Assembly (NCBI RefSeq): GCF_026340465.1 | Contig: NZ_JAPEPC010000002.1 | Location: 434,001-498,000, forward strand | Length of the DNA: 64,000 bases | Reading direction: 5' to 3' | Source of the DNA: Streptomyces sp. NBC_01306 | GTDB taxonomy: Bacteria; Actinomycetota; Actinomycetes; Streptomycetales; Streptomycetaceae | In this document: positions 25,049-32,408 of the stretch, one piece after another | Layout: the number at the start of each line of letters is the position of its first letter | Position numbering within the stretch: position 1 is the first letter of the stretch | Position numbers and translations under genes: made by a program | Notes under the pieces: model-generated | Databases searched by the model: none | Seen by the model: only the letters and a program-made list of their open reading frames with translations | Told to the model about the DNA's origin: nothing

Positions 25049-26719
25049 TCAGGGCAGGAAGCGTCCGCGTCCGTTGGTGAGGAACTCGTCGCGCAGTACC
25101 GCCTTGTCCTCGTCGGTCATGAGGACGTAGTCGGGCCGTCCGCGTCCCGTCCAGCGGTAGACCGGGTCGTCGGAGCGCCATCCGTCGGCCTGCATCTCCT
25201 TCTTGCGCAGCTTGTTGGAGCCGGTGGCCGGCAGGGCGTGCGAGACCCGGATGTAGCGGGGTGTGCTCTTGGTGCCCAGGTCTTCCTGGCCGGCGAGGAA
25301 CTCCGGCAGGCTCAGCTTCTCGAAGCGCGTGCCTTCGGGGATCTCGATGGCGGCCATGACCTGGTCGCCGCTGCGGGGGTCGGGGACGCCGAAGACTCCG
25401 GCGGCCACGACACCGGGGTGTCGGCGCAGGATGCGTTCGGTCAGCAGCGCGGAGGTGTTCTCGCCGTCGACCCGGATCCAGTCGCCGGAGCGGCCCGCGA
25501 AGTAGAAGTACCCGGCCGTGTCGACGTAGCCGAGGTCGCCGGTCCAGTACCAGCCGTGATGGACACGTTCGGCGTTCGCCGCGTCGTTGTTGTAGTAGCC
25601 CTCGAACCGGGCGGCGCCCTCGGTGTCGACGATCTCACCGATGGCTGCTTCGGGGTTCTGTACTCTGCCGTGTCCGTCGAGGACGGCGGGCGGACAGGGC
25701 AGGCGGGTTTCCGGGTCGACGATCCGCACACTGTCGCGGGCGGGCACGCCGAGTGCGCCCACCGGCCCGTCCGGTGCCTGCCGGAGCATCCCGGCGCCCT
25801 CGCTTGAGCCGTAGCCCTCGACGAGCCGGCACCCGAAGCGGCGCAGGAAGGCGGCCCTGTCCTCGGGCGAGGCCTCGGTGCCGAAGGCATGGGTCAGCGG
25901 GTTGTCGGTGTCGGTGCTGTTCTCCGGCTGTGCCAGGACATAGGCGACTGCCTTGCCCACGTAGGTGAAGAACGTGGCGCCGAAGAACCGTACGTCGGGC
26001 AGGAAGCCGGAGGCCGAGAACTTCGGGGTCAGCGCGACGGTGGCGCCGACCGCCAGGGCCGGTGCCCACAGGGCCATCAGCGCATTGCCGTGGAACAGCG
26101 GCATCGGGCAGTAGCACACGTCGTCACGGCCCACTTCGTACTTGGCCGCGTTGGCCCGGCCGAGTGCGGCGAGGCGGCCCTGCGAACAGATCGCCGCCTT
26201 GGACGCGCCCGTCGTGCCGGAGGTGAACAGCAGCAGGATCCGGGTGTCCGGGGCGACGGCCGGGTCGCGGGCGGGTTCGGCCGCGTGCGCGGCCAGTCGT
26301 CGGGTGTAGGCCGGCTCGTCCACGAGCAGATACCGCTCGGGCGGCACACCGGTGTCCAGCCCGTCGAGCAGCTCACCGCCTGCCCGGTCGGTGACGATCA
26401 GTTGGCAGTCGGCATGGCGGACTTCCTGCTCCAAGTAGGTGCCGCGCCGGGTGGAGTTGATGCCGACGACGGTCGCCCCGCTCAGGGCTGCGCCGCCCAG
26501 CCAGAAGACGTACTCCGGCACGTTGTCGAGAAGCACCCCGATGTGGAACGGGCCGTCGGTCCGCAGGGAACGGGCCAGCGCCGCGCGTGCGGCGCTCTCC
26601 CTGACGACCTCGTCCCAGGTCCATTCCCGCTCCCGGGTGAGGAGGCCCGGGCGGTTGTCGCCCGCCCGGGCGAGGAGGAGGTCGGCGATGGTGTCGTGTG
26701 GCAATGTCGTCCCTTTCAC
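25049..26719 (-). CDS. acyl-CoA synthetase, FadD17/FATP type (steroid side chain)
   Basis: About 556 residues from the GTG overlapping the upstream stop (GTGA); a TTG at 26704 with AAAGGG upstream is a strong alternative. It has the AMP-binding loop LLLFTSGTTGASKAAICSQG, YGSSEGAGML, YWTGDLGYVD and the C-terminal lysine region GSNKLRKKEMQADGW. The closest type I recognise is the FadD6/FadD17/FadD19 group of very-long-chain or steroid acid ligases. In this operon it would activate the C22 or C24 steroid acid before the ChsE1-ChsE2 step. Confidence 0.83.
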   Translation of the reverse strand: MKGTTLPHDTIADLLLARAGDNRPGLLTREREWTWDEVVRESAARAALARSLRTDGPFHIGVLLDNVPEYVFWLGGAALSGATVVGINSTRRGTYLEQEVRHADCQLIVTDRAGGELLDGLDTGVPPERYLLVDEPAYTRRLAAHAAEPARDPAVAPDTRILLLFTSGTTGASKAAICSQGRLAALGRANAAKYEVGRDDVCYCPMPLFHGNALMALWAPALAVGATVALTPKFSASGFLPDVRFFGATFFTYVGKAVAYVLAQPENSTDTDNPLTHAFGTEASPEDRAAFLRRFGCRLVEGYGSSEGAGMLRQAPDGPVGALGVPARDSVRIVDPETRLPCPPAVLDGHGRVQNPEAAIGEIVDTEGAARFEGYYNNDAANAERVHHGWYWTGDLGYVDTAGYFYFAGRSGDWIRVDGENTSALLTERILRRHPGVVAAGVFGVPDPRSGDQVMAAIEIPEGTRFEKLSLPEFLAGQEDLGTKSTPRYIRVSHALPATGSNKLRKKEMQADGWRSDDPVYRWTGRGRPDYVLMTDEDKAVLRDEFLTNGRGRFLP

Positions 26720-27951
26720 CCGGTGATCGGGGTATCCCCGCCGGCGCTCCGGCCGCCGGGTACTTCGACGAGTACGCAGCGGACACCGCCGTGGAAGGTG
26801 ACCATGCACTTGTTGCAGTGGATGCAGAGGGAGGGGGTGTCGGCCTCCGTCCGGATCCGGTTGATCAGATCGGGTTCGCGCAGCAGGGCGCGCCCCATGG
26901 CGACGAACTGGAATCCCTCACGCATCGCGAGGTCCATGGTCGGCCTGCTGGTGATCCCGCCCAGCAGGATGAGCGGCAGGTCTACGGCGGCGCGGACCTG
27001 CCGGGCCTGGTCGAGGAGATAGGCGTCCTCGTACGGGTAGCTGTGCAGCACCCGGCTGCCGACGAGTTTGATGCCGGTCCTGACCGGTTGGGGCATGATC
27101 TGGGCGAACTCCCGCAGCGGGGCATCGCCCCGGAACAGGTACATCGGGTTGAGCAGGGAGCTTCCGACCGTCAGTTCCAGGGCGTTGAGCGAGCCGTCGC
27201 TCTCCAGTTGGCGGGCGACGGGGATGGCCTCGTCGAGCCAGAAGCCTCCCGGGACGCCGTCGTCCATGTTCAGTTTGGCGATGACCGCGATCCGCTTGCC
27301 GACCGCGGCGCGTACGGCGCGGGCTATCTCGCGGGGGAAGCGGGCGCGGTTGTCCAGGCTGCCGCCGTAGGCGTCCTTGCGGTGGTTGATGCGCGGGCTG
27401 AGGAAGGAGCTGGCGAGGTAGTTGTGGCCGAGGTGGATCTCGACCGCGTCGAAGCCGGCCTCGACGGCCATGGTGGCGGCGTCGGCGTGGTTGCGGACGA
27501 TGCGCCGCAGGTCGGCGTGGGTCGCCTCGCGCGCGAAGCTGAGGGTGGTGCGGTGGAAGTGGCGGCTGGGCGAGAGCGCGGGCAGGCCGTTGGCCTTCGG
27601 GCTGGCCACCGGTCCGCCGTGACCGATCTGGGCGGAGACGGCCGCTCCTTCGGCGTGGACGGCGTCGGTCAGCTTGCGCAGTCCTGGCAGGGCCTCGGGC
27701 CGCCAGAGGATCTGGTGCGCACCGGTCCTGCCCTCCGGGGCCACCGCGCAGTAGGCGACGGTGGTCATACCGACCCCGCCTGCCGCGTGCCGTACGTGAA
27801 AGTCGATCAGGTCCTGGGTGACCAGGCCGTGCCGGCTCAGGCCCTCGTATGTCGCCGCTTTGACCGTGCGGTTGCGCAACGAGATGGGTCCGAGTGTCGC
27901 GGGGGCCAGTACGTCCGGTGTTCCGGGCGGCTGGTGCTGTATCTGGGTCAA
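26716..27951 (-). CDS. Old Yellow Enzyme-family NADH:flavin oxidoreductase
   Basis: 411 residues, FMN TIM barrel (LGPISLRNRTVKAATYEGLS, VSAQIGHGGPVASPKANG, then His/Asn in EIHLGHNYLASSFLSPR). A short Cys-containing tail (LCIHCNKCMVTFHGGVRC) resembles the Fe-S ligands of the larger 2,4-dienoyl-CoA-reductase/BaiCD group, but the extra FAD/NAD domain is missing. It is the first gene of the operon oye-fadD17-chsE2-chsH2-chsE1-chsH1-ltp2-hsaE. It probably reduces or isomerises a conjugated enone or dienoyl-CoA steroid; the precise step is unknown. Confidence 0.83.
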   Translation of the reverse strand: MTQIQHQPPGTPDVLAPATLGPISLRNRTVKAATYEGLSRHGLVTQDLIDFHVRHAAGGVGMTTVAYCAVAPEGRTGAHQILWRPEALPGLRKLTDAVHAEGAAVSAQIGHGGPVASPKANGLPALSPSRHFHRTTLSFAREATHADLRRIVRNHADAATMAVEAGFDAVEIHLGHNYLASSFLSPRINHRKDAYGGSLDNRARFPREIARAVRAAVGKRIAVIAKLNMDDGVPGGFWLDEAIPVARQLESDGSLNALELTVGSSLLNPMYLFRGDAPLREFAQIMPQPVRTGIKLVGSRVLHSYPYEDAYLLDQARQVRAAVDLPLILLGGITSRPTMDLAMREGFQFVAMGRALLREPDLINRIRTEADTPSLCIHCNKCMVTFHGGVRCVLVEVPGGRSAGGDTPITG

Positions 27952-28027
27952 GGGGGAACCTCCATCCGCACACCCGTCGTGGTGGCGGTCGCGACGTTAT
28001 TCAGCGCAGGGCCGTCGGGCGGGCGCG

Positions 28028-28044
28028 GTCCCGCTGACCGGGAG
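28028..28044. promoter_or_regulatory. cluster operator, type II palindrome (site 4)
   Basis: GTCCCGCTGACCGGGAG, about 85 bp upstream of the OYE-type gene that heads the eight-gene side-chain operon. Confidence 0.75.
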
Positions 28045-28068
28045 AGCCGCCGGCGCCCGGTGCCCCGG

Positions 28069-28830
28069 TCAGTCGAAGTTGGCCTGGCCGCCGTCCAGGG
28101 GCACTGTCGCTCCGGTGAGGTAGCGGGCGTCCGGCCCGCACAGCATGACCACGGCACGGCCGATGTCCGCCTCGCAGTCGCCGACGCGGCCCAGCGGTAT
28201 GGAGGCGCAGAAGTCCGCTGCCTCCTGGGGGTTGGTGTCCGCCCAGCGCACATAGCCGGGCGAGGCAGCGTGGGGCGCGACCGCGTTGACCCGGATACCG
28301 TCCGGCCCCCACTCGTTGGCGGCGGTGCGGGTCAGGGAGCGGACGGCCGTCTTGGCCGCCGCGTAGGCGCCGTAGGTGCGCAGGTCCCAGCGGACCATGG
28401 CCCCGGTGACCAGGTTGATGACGACGCCGTCGCCATGGCGCTTCAGATGAGGGTGGCAGGCCTTCATGAACGCGAACGCCGCGAAGGGGCCGCTGCGGAA
28501 TCCCTGCTGAAAGTCGGCGTCGGTCATCGACAGCAGCGGGCCGTAGGCGCCGTCGTAGGCGTTGTTGACGAGGATGTCGATGCGTCCGAAGCTCCCGGCG
28601 ATCCGCTCCACGAGCTCCGGGACCAGTTCGGTGGCCGACACGTCGCAGCTGAACGGTTCGGCCCGCGCTCCGCGGGCTCGCAGCAGTTCGCAGGTCGCCT
28701 CCAGTTTCGCCGGGGTCCGGCCGATGACGGCGATCGCCGCTCCCTCGGCGGCCAGGGCGAGGGCGATGCCCTGGCCCACCCCCTGGCCCCCGCCGGTGAC
28801 GATCGCGGTCTTCCCCTCCAGATGTCCCAC
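28069..28830 (-). CDS. SDR-family oxidoreductase
   Basis: 253 residues from a GTG with GGGAG at good spacing; an ATG ten codons upstream is possible. Classical SDR: AIVTGGGQGVGQGIALALAA, NNAYDGAYG (a variant of the NNAG segment), catalytic Ser replaced by a Thr-containing NLVTGAMVRWDLRTYGAYAA, and Tyr-x3-Lys in YGAYAAAKTAV. The C-terminus is the usual YLTGATVPLDGGQ. It is divergent from an acyl-CoA ligase gene with two type II operators between them. A steroid or hydroxyacyl-CoA dehydrogenase role is likely but unassigned. Confidence 0.82.
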   Translation of the reverse strand: MGHLEGKTAIVTGGGQGVGQGIALALAAEGAAIAVIGRTPAKLEATCELLRARGARAEPFSCDVSATELVPELVERIAGSFGRIDILVNNAYDGAYGPLLSMTDADFQQGFRSGPFAAFAFMKACHPHLKRHGDGVVINLVTGAMVRWDLRTYGAYAAAKTAVRSLTRTAANEWGPDGIRVNAVAPHAASPGYVRWADTNPQEAADFCASIPLGRVGDCEADIGRAVVMLCGPDARYLTGATVPLDGGQANFD

Positions 28831-28846
28831 CGGTCTCCCTCTCTCG

Positions 28847-28872
28847 TGGACGGTTCTCATGGACTGTTCTCG
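28847..28872. repeat. 13-bp tandem repeat at the SDR leader
   Basis: TGGACGGTTCTCA then TGGACTGTTCTCG, followed by a partial third unit (TGGACG), just upstream of the ribosome-binding site of the SDR gene. It could be a short regulatory repeat or replication slippage. Confidence 0.6.
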
Positions 28873-28947
28873 TGGACGATCCAGGGCCTTGGTCAGGCCG
28901 CCGGCCCCGGCTATGTTCGAGGCAGTACGGACGTGAGGGGGAGCCGT

Positions 28948-28964
28948 GTCCCACTGAGTGGCAG
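28948..28964. promoter_or_regulatory. cluster operator, type II palindrome (site 5)
   Basis: GTCCCACTGAGTGGCAG in the divergent SDR/acyl-CoA ligase region; 15 of 17 match. Confidence 0.72.
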
Positions 28965-28990
28965 GGCGCCGGCGGGGCGCGTCCACACGG

Positions 28991-29007
28991 GTCCCGGTGA
29001 CCGGGAA
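28991..29007. promoter_or_regulatory. cluster operator, type II palindrome (site 6)
   Basis: GTCCCGGTGACCGGGAA, 43 bp (centre to centre) from site 5 in the same divergent region. The inner 15 bases are a palindrome with a single central base. Confidence 0.65.
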
Positions 29008-29080
29008 AAGCCCAACGCGGCCGCGGTCCGGCGGAGAACGATGAACGCGCACATCATCCACTCCGGTGAGAGGAAGGCGC

Positions 29081-30739
29081 ATGAGCGCGACGGCGGCGGA
29101 CCAGGGCCAGGACCACAAGGAATCGGTACCGGAGGTCATGCGGCGGCTGACCGGCCCCGGCGGTGCCTTCGAGCTGGTCCACGAGGACGTGCTGGGCTCG
29201 CGCATGCAGGTGTTCGCGCACCGCGGCACGTCACTCGCCGACATCGTGGCCGCCTCGGTGCGGCACGGTGACCGCGACTACCTGGTGACCGAGCACGAGC
29301 GGATCTCGTTCGCCTGCCACGCGCGGAGGGTCGCTTCGCTGGCCCGGGTGCTGCGGGACGACTACGGGGTCGGCAAGGGCGACCGGGTGGCGATACTGGG
29401 GGCGAACACCCCGGGGTGGGTGGTGGCGTTCTGGGCGACGGTGTCGCTCGGCGCCGTCGCCGTCGGCTACAACGCGTGGTGGTCGGCGCCCGAGATCACG
29501 TACGCGATCGGCCACACCCGCCCCAGGGTTGTGCTGGCCGACGCCAAGCGGGCCGCCCTGGCCGCCGGTTCACCCGTACCCCTGCTGACGTTCGAGGAGG
29601 ACGTCGAGGAGTTCGTGCGGCGGTATCCCGATGCGCCCCTGCCTGCGCCGGAGATCGACGAGGACGATCCCGCCGTCATCGTCTACACCAGTGGCACGTC
29701 GGGCCGGCCCAAAGGCGCGGTGCACTCGCACCGGAACCTGCTGGCCGTGATCGACTATCACCGGCTCAACAACGCCCTGGCCACGGAGTTCGGCAGTCCG
29801 GACGGCCCGGAGGACCGCCGGCACCTGCTCGCGCTGCCCCTCTTCCACATCGCGGCGCTGCACAATCTCGCGGTCCCCCGGCTCGTGGACGGGGGCGCCG
29901 TGGTGATGCACCAGGGCCGGTTCGACGTGGACCGTGTACTGCGCCTCATCGAACGCGAGCGGGTCACCAACTGGGGCGCCGTACCGACCATGGCGCACCG
30001 GCTGGTCGAGCACGGCGGACTGGACCGCTACGACCTGTCGTCCCTCACGGCCTTCTCCCTCGCGTCGGCGCCGTCCACCCCGGCCTTCCACGCACGGCTG
30101 CGTGAGGTCCTGCCGGCGGCCGGCCGTGCGCTGGCCAACAGTTACGGACTGACGGAGTCCTGCACCGGCGCGGCCGTGGCCACCGCGGCCGACCTCGCTC
30201 AGTCTCCGGAGAGTCTGGGCCGTCCGGTCGTGACCGTGGAACTTGAGGTACGTGATGCCGAGGGCCGGCCGCTCCCCGGGGGTCAGGAGGGCGAGATCTG
30301 TCTGCGCAGCCCGTTCGTGATGCTCGGCTACTGGGAGGATCCGGAGGCGACCGCCCAGGCCGTCCGGGACGGCCGCTGGCTGCACACCGGTGACATCGGA
30401 GTGCTGGAGGACGGCCTCCTGCGGCTCACCAGCCGGCGCTCCGATCTGATCCTGCGCGGCGGCGAGAACGTCTATCCGGCGGAGATCGAGAACGTGCTCG
30501 CCGAGTGCCCGGGAGTACGGGAGTGCCTGGTGCTCGGGGTGCCGCACCCCGATCTGGGGCAGGAAGTGGCGGCGGTGGTCGTCGCCGGCGAGGAGGCGTC
30601 GCTCACCGATGCCGCCCTGGCGGAGTTCGTGCGGCAGCGGCTTGCGTACTACAAGGTGCCGTCACGGTGGCGGATCACCACGCAGGCCCTGCCGCGGAAC
30701 GCCACGGGGAAGGTCGTACGGCGCGAGGTGCGGGTCTGA
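29081..30739 (+). CDS. acyl-CoA synthetase (ANL superfamily)
   Basis: 552 residues with AGAGGAAGG before the ATG. Motifs are VIVYTSGTSGRPKGAVHSHR (P-loop), NSYGLTESCTG, WLHTGDIGVLEDG, LILRGGENVYPAEIENVL and the catalytic lysine region ALPRNATGKVVRREV. It is a class I ligase making an acyl-CoA through an acyl-adenylate. It is transcribed alone, opposite the SDR gene, under type II operators, so it probably activates a steroid-derived acid (intact side chain or the C/D-ring propanoate). It ends at a strong hairpin. Confidence 0.87.
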   Translation: MSATAADQGQDHKESVPEVMRRLTGPGGAFELVHEDVLGSRMQVFAHRGTSLADIVAASVRHGDRDYLVTEHERISFACHARRVASLARVLRDDYGVGKGDRVAILGANTPGWVVAFWATVSLGAVAVGYNAWWSAPEITYAIGHTRPRVVLADAKRAALAAGSPVPLLTFEEDVEEFVRRYPDAPLPAPEIDEDDPAVIVYTSGTSGRPKGAVHSHRNLLAVIDYHRLNNALATEFGSPDGPEDRRHLLALPLFHIAALHNLAVPRLVDGGAVVMHQGRFDVDRVLRLIERERVTNWGAVPTMAHRLVEHGGLDRYDLSSLTAFSLASAPSTPAFHARLREVLPAAGRALANSYGLTESCTGAAVATAADLAQSPESLGRPVVTVELEVRDAEGRPLPGGQEGEICLRSPFVMLGYWEDPEATAQAVRDGRWLHTGDIGVLEDGLLRLTSRRSDLILRGGENVYPAEIENVLAECPGVRECLVLGVPHPDLGQEVAAVVVAGEEASLTDAALAEFVRQRLAYYKVPSRWRITTQALPRNATGKVVRREVRV

Positions 30740-30750
30740 CACGGCGCGGC

Positions 30751-30805
30751 GGACACGGCGCGGCCCCGGCAGGAGAGAACCTCCGGCCGGGGCCGCGCTG
30801 TGTCC
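30751..30805. terminator. bidirectional terminator hairpin
   Basis: A 20-bp GC-rich stem (one G-U pair in the + strand transcript) around a 15-nt loop that itself contains GGAG/CTCC. It lies between the convergent acyl-CoA ligase and thioesterase genes. Confidence 0.8.
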
Positions 30806-30879
30806 GCCTGGTGCAGTGTGCGTGTCGCCCGGTTCGTGCGTCGGCCCCGGCGGGGTGTCGGTTCGGGCGGCCGGGGGCG

Positions 30880-31539
30880 TCAGCTCGGCCGGGGCAGGTG
30901 TTTGGCGATGAACAGTCCCTGCGCCGTCACGCAGTCCCGGCCGCCGGCCGAGATGGTCCCGGTGGTGCGGATCTTCATCCCGTCCACGGAGAGCTGACGG
31001 CCGGTGACGGTGAGCGGCTCGAACAACGGGGTGGGGCGGTGGTAGCGCAGGGTGAGTTCGGCGGTCATACCCGACAGTCCCGCCCAGTGGTTGGCGACGC
31101 CGAGTGTGTGGTCCAGCAGCAGCGCCGCCACTCCCCCGTGTGCGCATCGGGGCGGTCCCTGGTAGGCGAGCCCGAGGGTGACCACGCCGTGGACCGAGCC
31201 GTCGTCCCGGCCGGTCAGGGTGAGCGGCGGCGCCAGGGCGTTCTCGGGTCCGGTCACCGGGTCGTGCCGGGTGATGCCGGTGCCGCGCCACATGGTGACC
31301 ATGCGTTCCTCGCGGGCGGGGGCCCGCTCCTGGAGGTGGTCCGCGAGGGCGTGGAGCTGCTTGGCCACACCGGTCAGGTCGGCGTCCGTATGGTCACCGG
31401 CCAGGAGCAGGGCGTCGATCACCCTGCGTGCGGCGGCCGCGGCCGCGTCGACTCCGTCCTCGTGGGCCGCCGCGACCAGTTCGTCCGGCCGGACGGCCGC
31501 CTCAGGGGACACGGGCGGTGCGTCGTGGTCGTCGGTCAT
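30880..31539 (-). CDS. hotdog-fold thioesterase (PaaI/4HBT type)
   Basis: 219 residues. The N-terminal 90 residues are helical and Ala-rich with no recognised domain. The C-terminal hotdog (about residues 95-215) includes PPRCAHGGVAALLLDHTLGV, the HGG-x-Asp region characteristic of acyl-CoA thioesterases, and TAELTLRYHRPTPL. It probably releases stalled steroid CoA esters and recycles CoA. It is the last gene of the operon thiolase-chsE3-chsH3-thioesterase, overlapping the hydratase gene by 4 bp (ATGA). Confidence 0.82.
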   Translation of the reverse strand: MTDDHDAPPVSPEAAVRPDELVAAAHEDGVDAAAAAARRVIDALLLAGDHTDADLTGVAKQLHALADHLQERAPAREERMVTMWRGTGITRHDPVTGPENALAPPLTLTGRDDGSVHGVVTLGLAYQGPPRCAHGGVAALLLDHTLGVANHWAGLSGMTAELTLRYHRPTPLFEPLTVTGRQLSVDGMKIRTTGTISAGGRDCVTAQGLFIAKHLPRPS

Positions 31540-32408
31540 GGAGTGATCCTCGCCGTTGCGTGGGTGAGCACCGGTGCACCGTCGCGTTCCGGGCAGGTGG
31601 CGTGCAGCCGGAGGCGGTCTCCGTCCCGCCAGACGGCGGTGCGGACGGTCTCCCCGGGGAAGAGCGGGCCCGCGAACCGTACGGACAGTGCCTTCAGCCG
31701 GGTCGCGTCGCCGTCGAGCAGTTCGCCGACGAGTGCCTTGCAGACCAGGCCGTACGAAGCAAGGCCGTGCAGGACCGGCCGGTGGAACCCGGCGGCCCGC
31801 GCGAACTCGGGGTCGGCGTGCAGGGGGTTGAGGTCTCCGTTGAGCCGGTAGAGCAGCGCCTGCTGGGGACCGGTGGGGGTGTCGCAGACGGTGTCGGGGC
31901 GGCGGTCGGGGGTGCTCTCGTGGGTCTGCGGCCCCGGGTCTCCGCCGAAGCCTCCCGCTCCGCGCGCCCATATCTGCATCCTGCTGGTCCACAGCGGCTC
32001 GCCGTCCGGCCCGGAAGCGGTGGACTCCCGGACGATCACCGCCGCTTTCCCTTTGTCCCACACCTCGGCCACACGGGAGGCGAGGGTGGCCGTGCCCGCC
32101 GCCGGCAGGGGGCGGTGGATCTCCAGTTCCTGTCCGGCGTGCAGGATTTGGCGCAGGTCGATGTCGATTCCCGGCAGGTCCAGGGACGGCTCGGGCGGAG
32201 TGCCGGAGGAGATCCCGCCGCCGGCGACCATGGCGAAGGTGGGCAGTACCGTCAGCCGGCGTTCGAAGGTGAGATGGAGTTCCGGGTCGTGGTGCGCGTC
32301 GGAGCCTGCTCCGAGGCTGAGGTGGTAGAGGAGTACGTCCCGTGCCGTCCAGCCGATCTGCTGCACGGACGGGGCTGCGCTCAGCGCCTTGTCACGGTCG
32401 ACCGTCAT
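31536..32408 (-). CDS. double-hotdog MaoC-type enoyl-CoA hydratase, ChsH3-like
   Basis: 290 residues, similar in length to ChsH3. The first hotdog (about 1-150) begins QQIGWTARDVLLYHLSLGAG; the second (about 160-290) carries the hydratase-2 motif LYRLNGDLNPLHADPEFARA with catalytic Asp and His, then HGLASYGLVCKALV. It would hydrate the enoyl-CoA formed by the upstream fused dehydrogenase in the first beta-oxidation cycle of a C5 or C8 side chain. ATGA overlaps both neighbours. Confidence 0.85.
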   Translation of the reverse strand: MTVDRDKALSAAPSVQQIGWTARDVLLYHLSLGAGSDAHHDPELHLTFERRLTVLPTFAMVAGGGISSGTPPEPSLDLPGIDIDLRQILHAGQELEIHRPLPAAGTATLASRVAEVWDKGKAAVIVRESTASGPDGEPLWTSRMQIWARGAGGFGGDPGPQTHESTPDRRPDTVCDTPTGPQQALLYRLNGDLNPLHADPEFARAAGFHRPVLHGLASYGLVCKALVGELLDGDATRLKALSVRFAGPLFPGETVRTAVWRDGDRLRLHATCPERDGAPVLTHATARITP

